Positions 48,892 through 63,000 of a stretch of DNA of 64,000 bases are shown piece after piece. Both the position numbers and the translations under genes were made by a program. Source of the DNA: Macrolepiota albuminosa (lineage: Eukaryota; Basidiomycota; Agaricomycetes; Agaricales; Agaricaceae); the NCBI GenBank assembly GCA_027475525.1, contig JAMWFC010000060.1, forward strand, positions 310,001 through 374,000, read 5' to 3'. How positions within the stretch are numbered: position 1 is the stretch's first letter; each line of letters begins with the position of its first letter. A model generated the notes under the pieces. The model did not search any database. It was not told the origin of the DNA and saw nothing but the letters and a program-made list of their open reading frames with translations.

Positions 48892-51800
48892 GATATACTA
48901 AAGAGATCTAGGGGCGTTGATCAGGGTGGGGATCTTAATAGATAGGATGAAGATGATACTCACTGAAACGACAAGCTGAAAGGTAGAAAGCGCGTTGAAG
49001 ATGAGATGGGGTTTAAAATGAGGGATGAGCAGGTCAGCCGGCCCATATATGGATGGATGCATACCAAACATGAACAAGCCCGCCGCACTGCTTTTTTGTC
49101 AAATGTCACAGCCTTAGCCATGTCCGGTTGTTGATGGTAGCACTACACATTTGCTTGGACTTATTTGACGACAGTGCCCGGATGTTGTGGTACCCAGACC
49201 TCCTTTGAAGACGTTATCCATTAAGTTAGTCTTCGACACTATCCAATTCTGCGTCCTTCACATTGTATCGCTTGAGCTTGAGGCAGACAGATCCTCCTTT
49301 ACGTCAACTGCAACCAGATGCTGCTCAGAATTCCAAGACAACGTTCGGTGACAGATGCCCGTCGCATCGGTGCTTCGAAGACGCCGCCCATTTCTGGTCT
49401 CGCATTTATATTTCCCGGTCTAGATTTGGACCTCATGTCTAGCGAACCTTGAGTTGAGGCTCGCGACTCTTTAGCATTGCGGCCCAGCAAAGCAAGTGGA
49501 GCGTTAGGCTCCTTCTATTCAAGGGTTGAGTAAAGGATACTTACTGTACGTCTCCCCAAAGTAACACTTCAATTCCAACCTCGATTCGCGTTCCGACCTG
49601 AATCCTCGTGCGCAACTTCTCACTTGTTTCAAATGATTTTTGTCGACGAGTTGTACATGATTTCATCATATGTAGCCGTGTCACATCCTTGCAAATGTAC
49701 ACGTCTGTGGCCTTGTTTCATTGTTTCCTTATCATCGTGAAAACCAGGTTTCTTGACTGAAAAACTGGACTAGACTAATTGCACCTCCAACAAAGTTCAG
49801 GAATGGGCATCTCGTATTGTCCTTCTTCGTGCTACCTATTGATAGGACCGCCTGCGGCGAATTATATCTCCAGGATGTCCATGCTACGTGGTACTTGATC
49901 TCATCACCGCACACAATTCTTAGCCTCGTACTCCAAAGGCTTCCGTACATTCCTCACTGGTCAACTTCCAACACTCGATCTCATCAGTTGCATCTGAAGC
50001 TCAGACAAGTAACGAAGACAATATTGAACTTGCAAGGAAGTACGTGATGTTATGGGACTATAATCCCGCAAATTAAACCATAATGCATAATTGCTTACTT
50101 AAAACATTTTCACAACTAATAGCAGCGCGCTTGACAAATTTTGTCCTTGGAGGCACTACTTACAGATTCGTTTTATAAAGGTACCACCGTCAGGCCATGT
50201 TGAGTCGTTCGATACTGTAAATATTCATATCAAGAGGGGAACTGGTGCTGCCGTGCCCTGAGAACTTGATCCCTGAAGGTCCTTCAGCAGAAAGTGTAAT
50301 AAGCGATGGCACAACTGTAGGCGCAACAGCTGGGGAAGACACTGCTATGCTAGCTGCGGACAACCTTACTACTTATAGGCGGATCACAATTTGACAACAC
50401 AATTGATTTGTGAATCCAGCAGTGGTCTTGTTTTCAAGCAATGGTATGTCATACAGCATGCGACAGAGAGCCGGAGTCAACCTTACAGCAAGGCACAAGT
50501 TTTTCGAGGCAACACCGGTACCACTTGGTAACTGCAGGCAAGAAGGCTGTAACCTGGTCAGACCCAATCGGCTTGGGACCAATGGAAGCGATCAATGATA
50601 TGATATCATGAGGCGATATAAACGCAGCCCACGGCGACACCTTCCCAACCTCTCCCGCTACGAATTTCTTCCGCAGTTAAGAAAACTGAGCTGGAACCGT
50701 CCGCGCCACTGATGTTCAAAAGAACCAAAGATCAAAAGTTGATTCAAAAAGGAAGTTACATAGGCGTTAAAGTCGGTAACTGTGACTTTATCACTTGGGA
50801 AGCATATTGGAGAGTAAAATTGGATCTGCCATTGGCAAGAGGAATGAGGACTTGGGCAATGTATCAAAGTGAGGTACTGACAATACCAGATCAATGAAAT
50901 AAGATAAGCAGCTGGTCCTGGGTCCTAGTTGAGAAGTTGCAGGTAATTGACGGGAAGGAGAGAAGGACAGAATAACGTACCTCCTCCAAGGGCTCTTATG
51001 TTTTTATATAGTTATCCACAACCCAAAACTATTGTACATCTGAAACGTGACAGACACTGACAGGAAATAATATATCACTGAGGATAATGAGGAATTGATC
51101 ATGACATCGTCGATTATTGACTTGTTGTGCCATTCAACAATCAAAACAACCTGATTGGAACTCTATCTCGCATCCTGTCCTTTGTTGTCAGCTATGCAAG
51201 TACTAGTGGAAGTAATGGAAAACAGCAGAAAGTGGCACATCTCTGGATTTTTTTTCTTGTTTTCTACGCGTAACGCAGCATCAGGGCTTGATCATTCCTG
51301 GATAGCTTCAGCACATAAACTTAACTTGTATTGAAACTTACAAGGCTACGGAAACGAGTACATACATGGCCAGATTCAGCAGTTGACAAAAAAGAGGAAT
51401 TCGCGCAACACGCGAGTCCCACGTGCAACTTGATGACGTTTTAAGTGAATGCTGTCCACGGGACTCCTCCATTCCAACCCCGAACCCGTAACAATTCAAG
51501 AGCAGGACAAAAAGGATGGGATTTCAGTGAGTTGCTTGATTTATGAATTGATGTCCTCGTCAATCACGACAACCATGGCTCAGTATACAGGGACCTAGAA
51601 TCACACGTGAGTACGATGGATGTGTTTAGGATTTTCATGCGCCGCGAGGGGTGACTTACGGGTGGCTTAGACACTCATAAACGCCGTGCTATCATACCGG
51701 GGCAAGTGACAAGCATCCTTAATCGTTCTGTTAACTTCGCTGACTGAAGTATCAACATTACACCCTTGAATAGGTTCCTTTATGTGACTTTTCACGGGTT

Positions 51801-52695
51801 ACGCCCTCGTTTCTCTATGCAACTGGGTCGACATATCCACATTAATTGATATGTACGCGGTGTCTGGCTCAGGACTTCTCAATTACAGTGAGTCAGCGAC
51901 AAACCCGCCATCACCTTTCGTTGCTCAAGTTTAAACCTCGACTTTGTTATCAGAATATGACTCATCTTGTACAAAGGAAGTGTTGACATAATAACTTTTG
52001 TTCTCGTAGGACATGTTGTAAATATGCATTACTGTCGTTATCCTCAGGACAAACTCAGTTAGCCTGTACGCTCAAGCCAATAACGTTTCATGACTGCGAT
52101 GCTCATGCCAAGGACAAGGCTTGCCGAGATCTTCGTCAAAATACATGGGAGTGTATCGCTCAACTTCTTGTATCAGCTTTGATGGTTCCAAGTTTCATGT
52201 ACACGAATAATCGTCATTTTAAGATGCTTCTTGGAATAGATAGGCACGAATGTGATGTAATGTTTATGAAAATCAGAAGAGCACAAAATGATAGTTCTGA
52301 GCGATTGTAAAAATAGGCAAGACGACCCTGGCAGGAGGCTTGGAGATCTTATAGGTAGAGAGCAAGTTTTATCGAGTTAAATCTCACAAGACCAATGTGT
52401 TGACCGAATAGGGTGTTTGTGTCAGTTTCGTCTGTGTCACGTGCCTTGTAGCATGCATCTACAAAAATGACGGTACCATATGAAGAATGTTATGGCTCAC
52501 GTGGTGGGTATTAGGTATGTAAGGTGCTGCCAGCTGGGTATACGCCAGGCATGGCGACGGCAGGAAGGTAAGTCACAGAAATATCATTAACGGAAAGCAT
52601 GTACCATGTAGCGTATTAACTTACAGGTATCCTACATGTAAGGCAAGAACGGACTGATATAATCAATATATACAATGTCATGGTGTTTATCCGAG
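48892..52695. other. Long interval without a convincing gene
   Basis: The first part is the GFA1 upstream region. Small ORFs at 49299-49490, 49732-50047, 50373-50640 and 50658-50897 overlap on both strands and lack recognisable domains. No tRNA, LTR pair or array is visible. It may hold decayed genes or regulatory DNA that I cannot assign. Confidence 0.45.
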
Positions 52696-55600
52696 TTACA
52701 ATTCTGCATAGCCCCACTCACCCTCGAGATCCTCAGCATCGTCTTCCCCATCCTCAGGGCCCAATCCGTCATTTAAACCATCATCGCTATCTGCCTGGCA
52801 TTCATTGTTGTCCGAGTCATTCTCAGACTCATCACCTTCTGACTCTTCAACTTGAAGCTGTTGATACATTGGGTTCTCATAGCCATAATCCTCTTCTTCA
52901 TCTGTCAGAGTTTCATCTTCTGTATACTGAGGCCAGAGTTCATCACTAGTTTCTGCATCGACTTGGAGCCTATCACTGTCCATCGGTGTTTCACTAGTAC
53001 TAGTAGTGGCATTTGCGTGTGCAGGGGCCATATCGCTTCTGTATCTGTCTAATAAGAATGTATTGGTTGCTTTACAGGTAGATTTGTGGCCGATGCCACC
53101 ACCACGAAAGCGCATCACCATATCTCGGTCCACAAACCTAGGTTTTTGGTAAACTTGAAGTAAACAGAGTAGAGGCAAACAAAAATCTTACATTCCAACA
53201 TCATAAAACCTATAATCCTCATCTTTTTCACTTGGAGCATGAGCACTAGTGCTGGGTGGAAGAAGCTCAGAGGTCTTACCATTGCAAAATGAAGGAATCA
53301 AATGGACTTCTCGGATAACTCGTGTGGGATCGAGAAAACCAAATGCTGCATCATCATCACCATCAACAAAACCAATTTTATGCAGCCGTCGTGCTTCCCA
53401 TCCAGTCTTCAAGCTCACTTCACGCCCATACCAACGCACCCAAAGAAATTCCACAGCTGAGGATCACGAGAAGTCGATTCAGGACCAGTATGAAGGACTT
53501 TCACATGGAAGATCCCAAGAATACGGCAGAACCAGTATGGAAATGGGTTTATTCCATCCTCTCCATCTTCTCGAGATAAAACAAGAGCATTGGCATGAGT
53601 ACGGGGATTGAGAGTATCTTGAGCTCGCTGACAATCATATGTTGTATAATTCACACGAATCCATTTGTGTCGGTAGATTTTGTTGCCGACAATGTGAATA
53701 TGGCGACGCTGTTCAGAGGTATACATGAGAATATCACCATCATACTCTTCTTTGAGCATGTGTGCTAAGCAATAGTCTTGGAGTTTGACCAAGAATCCCT
53801 AGCCAACAAAGAAATATTAATATATATACTGACACCAATAGCTTCTTTACCTCAAGAGTGGGATCATCTTCATTTTCACTGAGCCATTGTGGAAGTATGA
53901 AAGGATGTCGGACATCTTGTGCAATGATGTGGTGATCTTGTGGAGAGCCATTGGGCAAATATTCAGTTTCATTGAACTGAAGCCAAGGTGGTGTGAAATC
54001 ATTGTCATGATGCTGCTTCCGTTTGTCATCTGTCTTTGGTTTGGGGGCTTTCACTTTCATGTGATTAAGAATCCGCTGTCGACATTCATACTTTGCAATT
54101 CCAAGTGTATAGGTACTCTTCTGAATGACAGGGAAAATTCGTTTTACTCGGCAATGGGCTAATTCTCCCTGTGAAAAAAAGCTGTTAGATTTGTGACAGA
54201 CTCAGAAATATATAAAATTTAAAGTCACCGTTTGAGTTGAATAATTATCTGTGGTTCCATGCAATTTAATACACTTGACATAGTCACCAAGACTATGCAA
54301 TTTGATTGTCTTAAGATTCAATTCGCGGGTTCTTGATTTTTGTTGCTTTTTTAGAGGATTGTCAGTCTTTATACTTTTTTTACCACTTAGCACTTGTGAT
54401 TGAGTAGCAGCCCATGCTGCTTTTCTTCGACCATGTGCAGCAACTTCACTTGGAAGTTCCCGTGTAACATACTCGGCACAAGTTGTTTTTTTGAAGTATC
54501 GGAGTTCCTGGCCAAGTCGTGTGAGTGAGCTGTCAAGATCTTGAAGAGTTGACTCTGTGTGTAACTTCAATTTTGCGAGGGCATGCCATGTTGCCAACTC
54601 AAAGAAAAGATTAATCAAATTAGAATTGTGTGGCTCAGGGAGTAGACCTTCAAAAGCAGGAATTGAACACTGTATAATCAATTACATTATTCAATGAAAT
54701 AGACTTCAAAACAATAGATTACATACCTGAAGAATATCTTCATAGTTCTGTGCTGCTAGCTTCTTTAACCCTGCTACATCATTTGAGAATTTTCGAATTG
54801 TATTGCGTCCAAATGTTGGAGTATTTCGAAATCTGCAAGACATGTGATTAAATTACACACTCAGATGAGAAATAACCGTCTGTTCAGTTCTTGAATAGAG
54901 TCATTTCCTGCAGCATATAAGATGTGGAGGCAGTGCTTGAGTACTGCTGCAAAAACTCCAATTTCAAATTCATGCAAAATATCGGAACAGAGTAAGTTGT
55001 GAAAGTCAAATCCAAAAAGACCAAGGCAAACAGAAAAAGCATTCTATAGAACTATTAGCCTGGTATAATTAGTTACAAAAATAGTGAGTTTATACGAGAT
55101 GAAGTGAGTGATCCATATTTAAGTAGTCCTTTGACTACAGTACTTCCATGTGTGTATCCTTTTTCAAATAGTTTTCGGCGTACATTTTCAACACGTTTCT
55201 GGTGAGTTTCATTATCTACACGAAGTTGTTTTTGTCTCTGCTGTTGATCAGACTTTTCACCAATTTGTGAAATTTCTTCAGTCCGAATTAAGCATCGTGG
55301 ACATGGATAATTAGCTAGATACTGAATGCAAATCATGAGGATTCTGAAAAAAAAATCAATGAATGGCCAGAAAAATAAATAATATTACTGACTTTTCTGG
55401 ATAATCCATTCCATGTATCATAAACCAAGGAAAATAGCGCCAAACAACAGCATCAGGGCCAGATGAGATCAATCCATTCTGATAAATTTTCATAAAATCA
55501 TCGTCCAAAAGAATAAGCCACACAGCATTCATAATTTCACGTCGCATAAATGTCATGATCTCTGCAGAGGCAGGTTGACCATATTGACTAATATACCAGT

Positions 55601-56427
55601 CTTGAAACATGTCAGATAACTTGATAATGATTAGCTCTGAGAATTGAATAAGTAGATGATCATTTACCTTGGGTATATATGCAAGATGGTTCTCTGAATT
55701 TGATGTAGGCTTTCCTCGGATTGTTTTCCACTGATTAGCAGAATAAAAGTAGATTGGCCAAAGAGAAGCCTTGCCAAAATTAGTCAGATGTGTTGAATCT
55801 GACCAAATAGCAATTCCAAGTACAACATTTTCAATTCCATCTGTCTGAGGAAGGTTATGGACCTTCATAAACTCAGCTATGAAATTATCTGAAGTAAACA
55901 TATCACCAAAAATCCGCTCATGGTGAGAACCTGGAAAAGGATTCCAGAACATTTTATAAGGATGGAGAACAAAAGTAGATGCTGCTGGCCCATTGATAAT
56001 GCTAGCAAGTACAGCACTCATAGACCGATGAGCAAGACCAGGGAGTTCAAATACAGGTGCATGGGCTTCTGAGGTATGTTTAACACCATCACAAGGCACA
56101 GATATCTTGAGTGTTGACTGTTTCCATCCATCACTTGCTGAAAAAGGTGATGAGGCTGCCTCTCTGAAGTCATCTAGTCGTTTACTTTCTCTGCCAGCAT
56201 TAAAATCCTTCAATTCCACTGTATCCCAATCATCTCGCAGGATGTAATCATGAACAAGGCGATTAACTTCAGCATCTGATTTGAGATTTGAGCCAGATAA
56301 TTGCCATTCTTTGAGAAGGAATGTTGTCGGATTTTTGAATGGTGCAAAGTAAGCTGTCTTTGCAATATCAGGTGTTGAGCCAAAGGGACTCCACCATGGT
56401 TGGTTGTCAGAGGTGCTTTGGTGTAAC
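52696..56427 (-). pseudogene. Plavaka-type transposase gene, 5' side cut by Gypsy-2
   Basis: On the minus strand a series of exons reads through WWSPFGSTPDIAKTAYFAPF, FGDMFTSDNF, LGIAIWSDSTHLTNFGKASL, WPIYFYSANQW, CPRCL, FGFDFHNLLCSDILHEFEIG, and a C-terminal part with FLWVRWYGREVS, FVDRDMVMRFRGGGIGHKST and an acidic tail. This order is typical of the Plavaka/CACTA-like transposases of basidiomycetes, as I recall them. Clear introns are 55344-55392 and those after ELNR, DILQ, STQT, PTLE and DVG. Two joins (near 55080 and 53460) do not keep frame, so the copy is probably degenerate. The first visible exon opens at an acceptor (56427). Its upstream intron runs into the Gypsy-2 LTR, so the start is not in the window. 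No terminal inverted repeat was identified. Confidence 0.7.
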
Positions 56428-56452
56428 CTGAGTTACGAGTTAGAACTATCTT

Positions 56453-56942
56453 GTATGAATCACACAAGTGCTAAATCAGACCGCAGTATCGGATTTAACT
56501 AGTACTTAGAGTGAAAACAAGATGTTGGCTTATGTAATACTCTACTGTATAATTATAGCGTTGTTGACGCTAATAATATGTATGACTCCGTTACATACCC
56601 CCCAATGAGACCGAATACTTGGTCTTAGGAAGGAAGTTGGAGCGAGATGTAGGATGCACAATAGTGCATACTCTCAATAAATACACACTTATTGCGTGGC
56701 TGCCAGATGTTAGCAGTTGTTCGCAGCATAGATGCGTCATCTAGACACACTGGAAGTCAGTCCTTATCAGACAAGGGCGCACGTTGCGCTAGCAGTAGAT
56801 GCAAGATAAATATGTATATACTAAAATAAAAAAAACAAAAATTAAGAGTGACTCTGCCTCTGGGTCTGCTGTATCTACACGCAACTCTGGAGTGCATATC
56901 AGCTGAAATGGTTCAAGTGAATGATTCGGAGGTACCTACACA
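56453..56942 (-). repeat. Probable 3' LTR of Gypsy-2, ends approximate
   Basis: On the minus strand a TGTGTAGG...ATTCATACA interval of about 490 bp follows the last ORF. It contains a short AATAAA-like site and a C/G-run (GGGGGGTATGTAACGGAG). The second LTR is outside the window, so the ends rest on TG/CA positions and the sharp loss of Plavaka sequence. Confidence 0.45.
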
Positions 56943-57034
56943 ACAAAATATTAACATGGGTCTAGGACCCGGATGATGATGCTCCTGCAACCGCGCCCAT
57001 CTTAGTCACCATTGACTCCTCCTCCAGTGCGACG

Positions 57035-59879
57035 TTAATTGCGGGAGGGGGGAGGCGCCAATTCCGTCCTTGATGGGGTTATAGGCCCCTTGACTGCAGG
57101 CGTGTCTACCACTCTAGGCTCTGTTAGTGCGACGTTAATCACTAAAGCTGTGGTGGTAAGCATACCCTGCTCTGCCGTGCGTGACAGGAGATTGACCCGG
57201 CCTGGGTCCATGTCAGCTGTGGGCAGGTCATGCGCTGCCATGCGTTTTAGGAGGCTGACCCGATTCGGGTCTATGCCAATCAAGTAATAGAGGCTGTTGG
57301 CCTCAGGGTTTTCTGGGAGCTTGCTCTCCTCGTGATGCTTGAACATAAGACAATAGTGATCGTCTTCAGTCATCTCCTGCCATCCATCCCATTGCAGGAT
57401 TGCGGCAGGGGTGCCATACTTGGAGAGGCGCTCCATGCGCTTGTCATTGACCTGTTTGAAGATGTCCATTGACATCGTGGGGGAATGGAACTGCTGTTCC
57501 AGGAAGACTACGCCGTACGTGCACACGTGGTCCACCTATTCCAGCAGGATCCAGTTGTGTAGAAGGACACGTAACGCATTGTCGTCGGAGAAGTTCCGTG
57601 CATGGTCATCGGGCACGTGAACTTGGTGAATCTCAAGCTGCGGCCCACGTGAGGCTCAAATGGCTGCTCGGAGAACATGGCATCATACAAGGCAATCGCC
57701 TCTTAATAAAGCCCTGGACAGGCCACGACGAGGGTCATGCGCCGCACGATCACCGGCTTGGCTGCACTGTTAGTGCACAGAGCTCGACATAAAGCGAACC
57801 CAAAGAGGGTCCGCCAGTGCATGCGATAGACATGATCCACGGCGATACCTTGACAGGTATTTTCCAACCCAGGTCGGCCAAAGACCAGCGTGTACTGCAC
57901 CAGCTGGTCGAGGTCGAACGGTGTGGCTGGATCCTGAGCGCGCATTACGTGCAACGCCGTGGTGCCATCGTCTTTTGTGCGCAAGAAGCGCCCCAGAATG
58001 TGTCGTTGCTTGACAAGAGCGAGGTCGTTAGGGCCCTGCATCGAGTTGACGAGGTCCTGGTACTTAGGCTCCTTCATCAGGAGCTGCATGGTTCGATCAT
58101 GCAGAGCCTCAACTGTCCGCTGCGCGAACATCTGGAGCTCTGTGATCAATATGTACACGACGTGGGACATGCACATTTATGTAGTACTTATAGAGCCGGT
58201 CCAGCTCTAGTGGAGTGCAGAGAAGACCACGCGGGGCGTGCTTATACACAATCGTACCCGGGATGTGGGCACGATGGCCAGAGGAATACTCATATGATGC
58301 CGCTCTATTGGCGTCAGCTCCCATCAGCACCGTATTTATGGCATACGAATAATAGGTGCAGTGGCTGAGTGCTCCTCTAAAGCACGAATTCATTCGCTCG
58401 ATATCGAGCGGCCCCCACACCTTCACCCCCAAGCCATTGGGGATCCTCCCTGAGAATTCATCCTCAGCCCTATACTTCTGGGCCTTGAGCTTCTTGGCGC
58501 GAATCGCCTTCTTCTTTGCAATGCACTTATTGCGCAATACTCGTTGGAATCGGTCTGCAGCCAATTCCCCCTCCTCCCCGTCCTCCTCCTGCTCCGAACT
58601 CGACTCTCTATAGTCGCTATCGTCGGACAAGGATGGTACTGGTGCTTTGCCTTTTTCAGGCATGGTCTTCCCTCTCGAGGTTGCCACCAGACCATCATAC
58701 TGTTCCGGTGGGCGGGGGTCTGGGGTCAATACGACCACGGGGTAGTGTTCTGGTGGAGCCGGTACAAACACCGGCAGCATAAACAACATCTGGACTTCTC
58801 CTGCTTGTGCGGGAATGCCAGCAGGGAAGATTATAACCTCCAATTTAGAGGCATTGAGAGGTGGCTTGCGGCCGCAGCACTGACAAGACAGCCCCGACTT
58901 GGTCAGGGTAAGTAATTCTAGTTGTGGCTGAGCCACTGGAGGGGCAGGCACATTTCGCGCCAGAATTCTCCCTCCAGGCTCAGCGTGAGGGATGACGGTA
59001 ATGGGCACTCTTGGCGCCACAGTGACGGTTTGGAGCCTGGGATGACGCGGCTTCCCGCTGACCCAGGGACAAACCTGCCAAGGGTTCACTGACTGCAGCC
59101 AGCGACTCCGAGGAGGCCTGAAGGCCCAAATCGGGTAACCTTGATGACGACACAATGGGCTGAGCAGGCTGCTCATGGCGTGCGAATTGCGCGTCTGACA
59201 GCATCCTTACCCATGGAGGGTTGACCGGTCGACTGGGCCGATATTTAGCCTTCTTGACCTTGGCGGTCGGCTCCTCAGACGTGGCGATTTTGCGCTTAGA
59301 TGCGCGTTTGATCTGTTTCAGCGCTGCGATGCACTGCCTCTTCATCAGCTCGATCTGGTCGAGCAACCCCTCCATTACCATCATGGCCAGACTGTCCTGC
59401 AGGAAGGACGCAGTCACAGGAACTGGCTGTCCCGCTGCTTCTAGTCTGCCCAACAGCATATCTGACACTGGTAACCTCTGCGCTTGTAGTGCAGGCTCCT
59501 CATACGACTCTGCCACGGGCCGATGCGCCCATAGTACTGATGGCAGCCCCGTCACCACACCTGCATACGTTGGATTCGACGCAGCTGAGTGTGACGACGG
59601 TTCCTGGTAGTAGCGCTCGTGGCGCGTGCTGTCCTCTGGGCACCCATAGCACCCTTTGTCGTCGACCTCCATCTCTTGCAAGTGGAGGGGCGTCTGGTAT
59701 GGGAGTGGCTTGTCACAGCCTGGGTAGGCCACGCCCGCTGACTGAAACTGGCTTGCCGCTGGATATGGCAGCTGCCTCTGGTATTGAGTTGACATTTGTA
59801 TATTCGGGGGTCTCCCCCCTCCACTAGAGCCTTGCCGGCTCTGATCACTCTTTTGCGGCCCCCAATAGGCCATTTTCAC
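57035..59879 (-). pseudogene. Extra ORF of Gypsy-2 downstream of pol, function unknown
   Basis: Several overlapping minus-strand frames join into one protein of about 900 residues with a few frame breaks (near 59020, 58150, 57700 and 57540). It starts MKMAYWGPQK at 59879. The first third is Pro/Gln/Ser-rich and low in complexity. The middle has a basic block (KKAIRAKKLKAQKYRAEDEF) after an acidic one. The last part looks globular (KVWGPLDIERMNSCFRGALS, ELQMFAQRTVEALHDRTMQL, HILGRFLRTKDDGTTALHVM, PVIVRRMTLVVACPGLY). No zinc knuckle, protease or signal peptide is seen. It sits where env or an accessory gene would sit in a retroelement. An alternative is an upstream-type gag moved or duplicated here. 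Confidence 0.6.
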
Positions 59880-60036
59880 TAGACACGTAGACTACGTGTA
59901 TTGGGACTGAGAAAAGAAAGAAAAAAAAACAATCTCCCAACTCCGCTAGTGGTGTAAACAACCACAAATACATGCCACCCGGCCTCTCACCGGCGATCAA
60001 AGTGGACTTCGTCCACATTCCACCACCACACGCGCA

Positions 60037-63000
60037 TTATGCACGTTTTGCTAGCTGTTGAGGGCGTTTCACGCCCTGCAACTCTAGATACCTGTCCATC
60101 GCTGCAAGGTCTTTGCAGTTCACTAGTGGTTCCCAGGTAGTATCACCTAAGCTCCACCTTACCTCGAATTCGAGGCTTCCTTTTGTCCACCGATGACCTA
60201 TGAGGTCATCTACAAACCACTCCTGGTCATTGCCAGTTCCAAAGTCATATGGCTCCAGAGTTGCACGATTAGGAAAGAGCGCATCACTACTGGCCATATA
60301 CGGTCGCAACAGCGACACATGAAACTTGGGAACTATCCTGCATGCTTGCAGCGCCTGGGGTAGTTCCAGCACGTAGTTAGACGTGCTTGGCTCGGCCTCA
60401 AGGACTCTATATGGTCCAATCCACTTCGGACACAGCTTACTTGCCCTGCCTTTCGGCAGGTTCAAGTTCTTTGTCGAGAGGTACACTAGGTTCCCTTTCT
60501 CGATGTCCGGCTCATCATGTCTGCAATTATTCGCATGTTTGGTCTGCCATACGCACGATTCTATAATCGCATCATGGGCATCTGCCAAGTTCCCTAGCGC
60601 ATTGTGCACAAACTGCTTTACTTCCACATGAATAGCTTCGTCAGTACGAAGTTCATGAATCATGGATGGCATGTAGCCATTGTTGAGTTCAAAGGGTGAA
60701 TACCCTGTGGTTTCCGATATGCTCACGTTTATTGCAAATTCCATGAGTGGACATCTATTCACCCAGTCCTTCTGATCAGGACGTACGACCGCTTGCAGTA
60801 TTTGCACGATATTTCTATTTGCACGTTCTGTTTGACCATCCATTTGCAGATGAAACAATGTAGACATGAGCAACTTTGCTCCGAGCAGTTTGTGCAGCTC
60901 CTTCCACCATTTGGAAGTGAACTTAGCATCTCAATCGCTTACGATCGAACTTGGCAATCCATGGAGGTGCACTATTTCCTTGAGATAGATCCACAACAAG
61001 TCCGACGCTGTCATAGTGGTTCTCACTGGAATGAGATGGACCATACTGGTCATTCTGCAGATCACTACCCAGAGGTAGTTAAACCCTTTTGACTCAGAAA
61101 ACGGACCTATAAAGTCCATCCCAATCGAATCCCAGGGTTTGGCCAGTATAGGCAGCAAATGAAGCTTTCCCAGTGGCTTTAATGTCAATACTTTTGACTG
61201 TTGACATAGCTCGCATGTCGAGCAGAATTGGCTCGTTTCTTTGGCCATTTGTGGCCACCAGTACCAGCGTCGCACATAGTCCAGCGTTTTCTGAGTTCCG
61301 AAGTGGCCTACTACTCTATGGGCCTGGTTCAGGATAGTCATGATTAACAACCTCTCCCGGGGAATGCAGCTGACTTTGGACCCTGTGGGTCTGGTAAGGT
61401 AGACAAGCTGCTGCTCCACCTTGAAGCGCAGATGTGCTTGGATATTGCTCAGAATCTCTAAGAAGAGATTATCATCCTTGTATCCCTGCTGGATACATGT
61501 GCGAAATTGTGCATTGCCTAAGTCAGCCAGTGCAGGGTTATGGTCCTGTGACTCCAGCACCTGCTGGAGCATCATATCAGTACTTCTCGGAGGCACCCCT
61601 TGCCTTGTCTCTTTACTTGGCTGAGGGACCTCATGCTCTACCAGCACCTGGGCCTCGATATTGCAAGCTTCTCGCTGTTTATGCAGTCGCTTACTGCGAC
61701 GTGTTTCCTGCGCTCGCATGGCACATAGCTCGACCATATGTTCCTTGATTTCATGGAACCAATGCAGGGGCAAGTCTTCGCCCTCTGGGTCAATACGTTT
61801 GTCCACCTGGACATAGTCATGCGCGTCATGGATGTCATCCTGGGTATCACTCTCGAAATATCGAGATAGGCAATCCATGACTTTGTTCAATCCACCTTTT
61901 ACATAGGTGATGTTGAACTGGTACCGCGACATGTAGTCAATCCAGCAACATTGTCGCGGAGATAAGTGCACCTGAGTCTTGAAAAACTCTAATGCTTTGT
62001 GATCTGTAATGATGTGGATCTTGTATCCCATCAGTTTATCCTCCCATTTTAGGAGGGCTTCCAGGATCGCGAGTGTTTCTAACTTGTGTACAGCATAATT
62101 CTGCTGGGCAGCAGTGAATTTACGGGACATAAATTCTGCTGGTCAGCAAGTTTGCCATGTTTTACCTTGGTCAAACATGGCCCCAACCCCAGTCTTTGAT
62201 GTGTCACATATAAGCCATATGGGCTCATCAATGCGTGGATCAATTGGCTGGATGACTGGCATCTTTTAGCAAATGTGCTTAATCATCTCAAAGCACCGCT
62301 GATGCAGTAGTCTCCAGTGAAAAGGGGACCCATTCTGGGTCATGGCCATAAGTGGCCCTGTGTATGCAGTGATGTCTGGCAAAAAGTTGCCAATATAGTT
62401 TACAAGTCCAACAAATTGTTGGATATCATTATATGTGCATGGAATATGCCACTCTCGAATTCGGTTGAGCTTATCCATGTCCAGGTGAATACCCTTCTTG
62501 TCAATTACATGACTGAGACAATCTATACTAGTTGCGTACAACTCGCACTTCTTCCATTTGAGATAGAGGCTAGCCTTACGTAGTCGTTCAAATACGACTT
62601 GTAGGTGCTGCTCATGCTCCTCAATGGAGTCAGAAAAAATGAATATATTGTCTAAATAGACGTGCATAAACTTCCCAATTACATCTCAGAAGATTGAGGT
62701 CATTAACCTCTGAAATGTTGCTGGTGCATTACAATCACCAATCTGCATGATGTTACTCATGAACGTCCCCATCAGGGACAAGAACAGCATCTTTGGTATA
62801 TCCTCTTCATGTATGCAAACCTGTTTGTATGCGTCTGTTAGGTCGATTTTTGACCTATATTTTGCTGTCGCGACATCTTTGCATATGACTTCCTGATCTG
62901 GAAGAGGTGTGACATCCTTGACTATGTTATCATTGCGCTGTTGTGCATCCAACGCAGTCCTCAACGTTCCATTCTTCTTGGGGATACAAAGTAAGGGTGC

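Noticed and set aside
50373..50897. Overlapping minus and plus ORFs as a decayed host gene
   Set aside because: No frame continues across plausible introns and no family was recognised.
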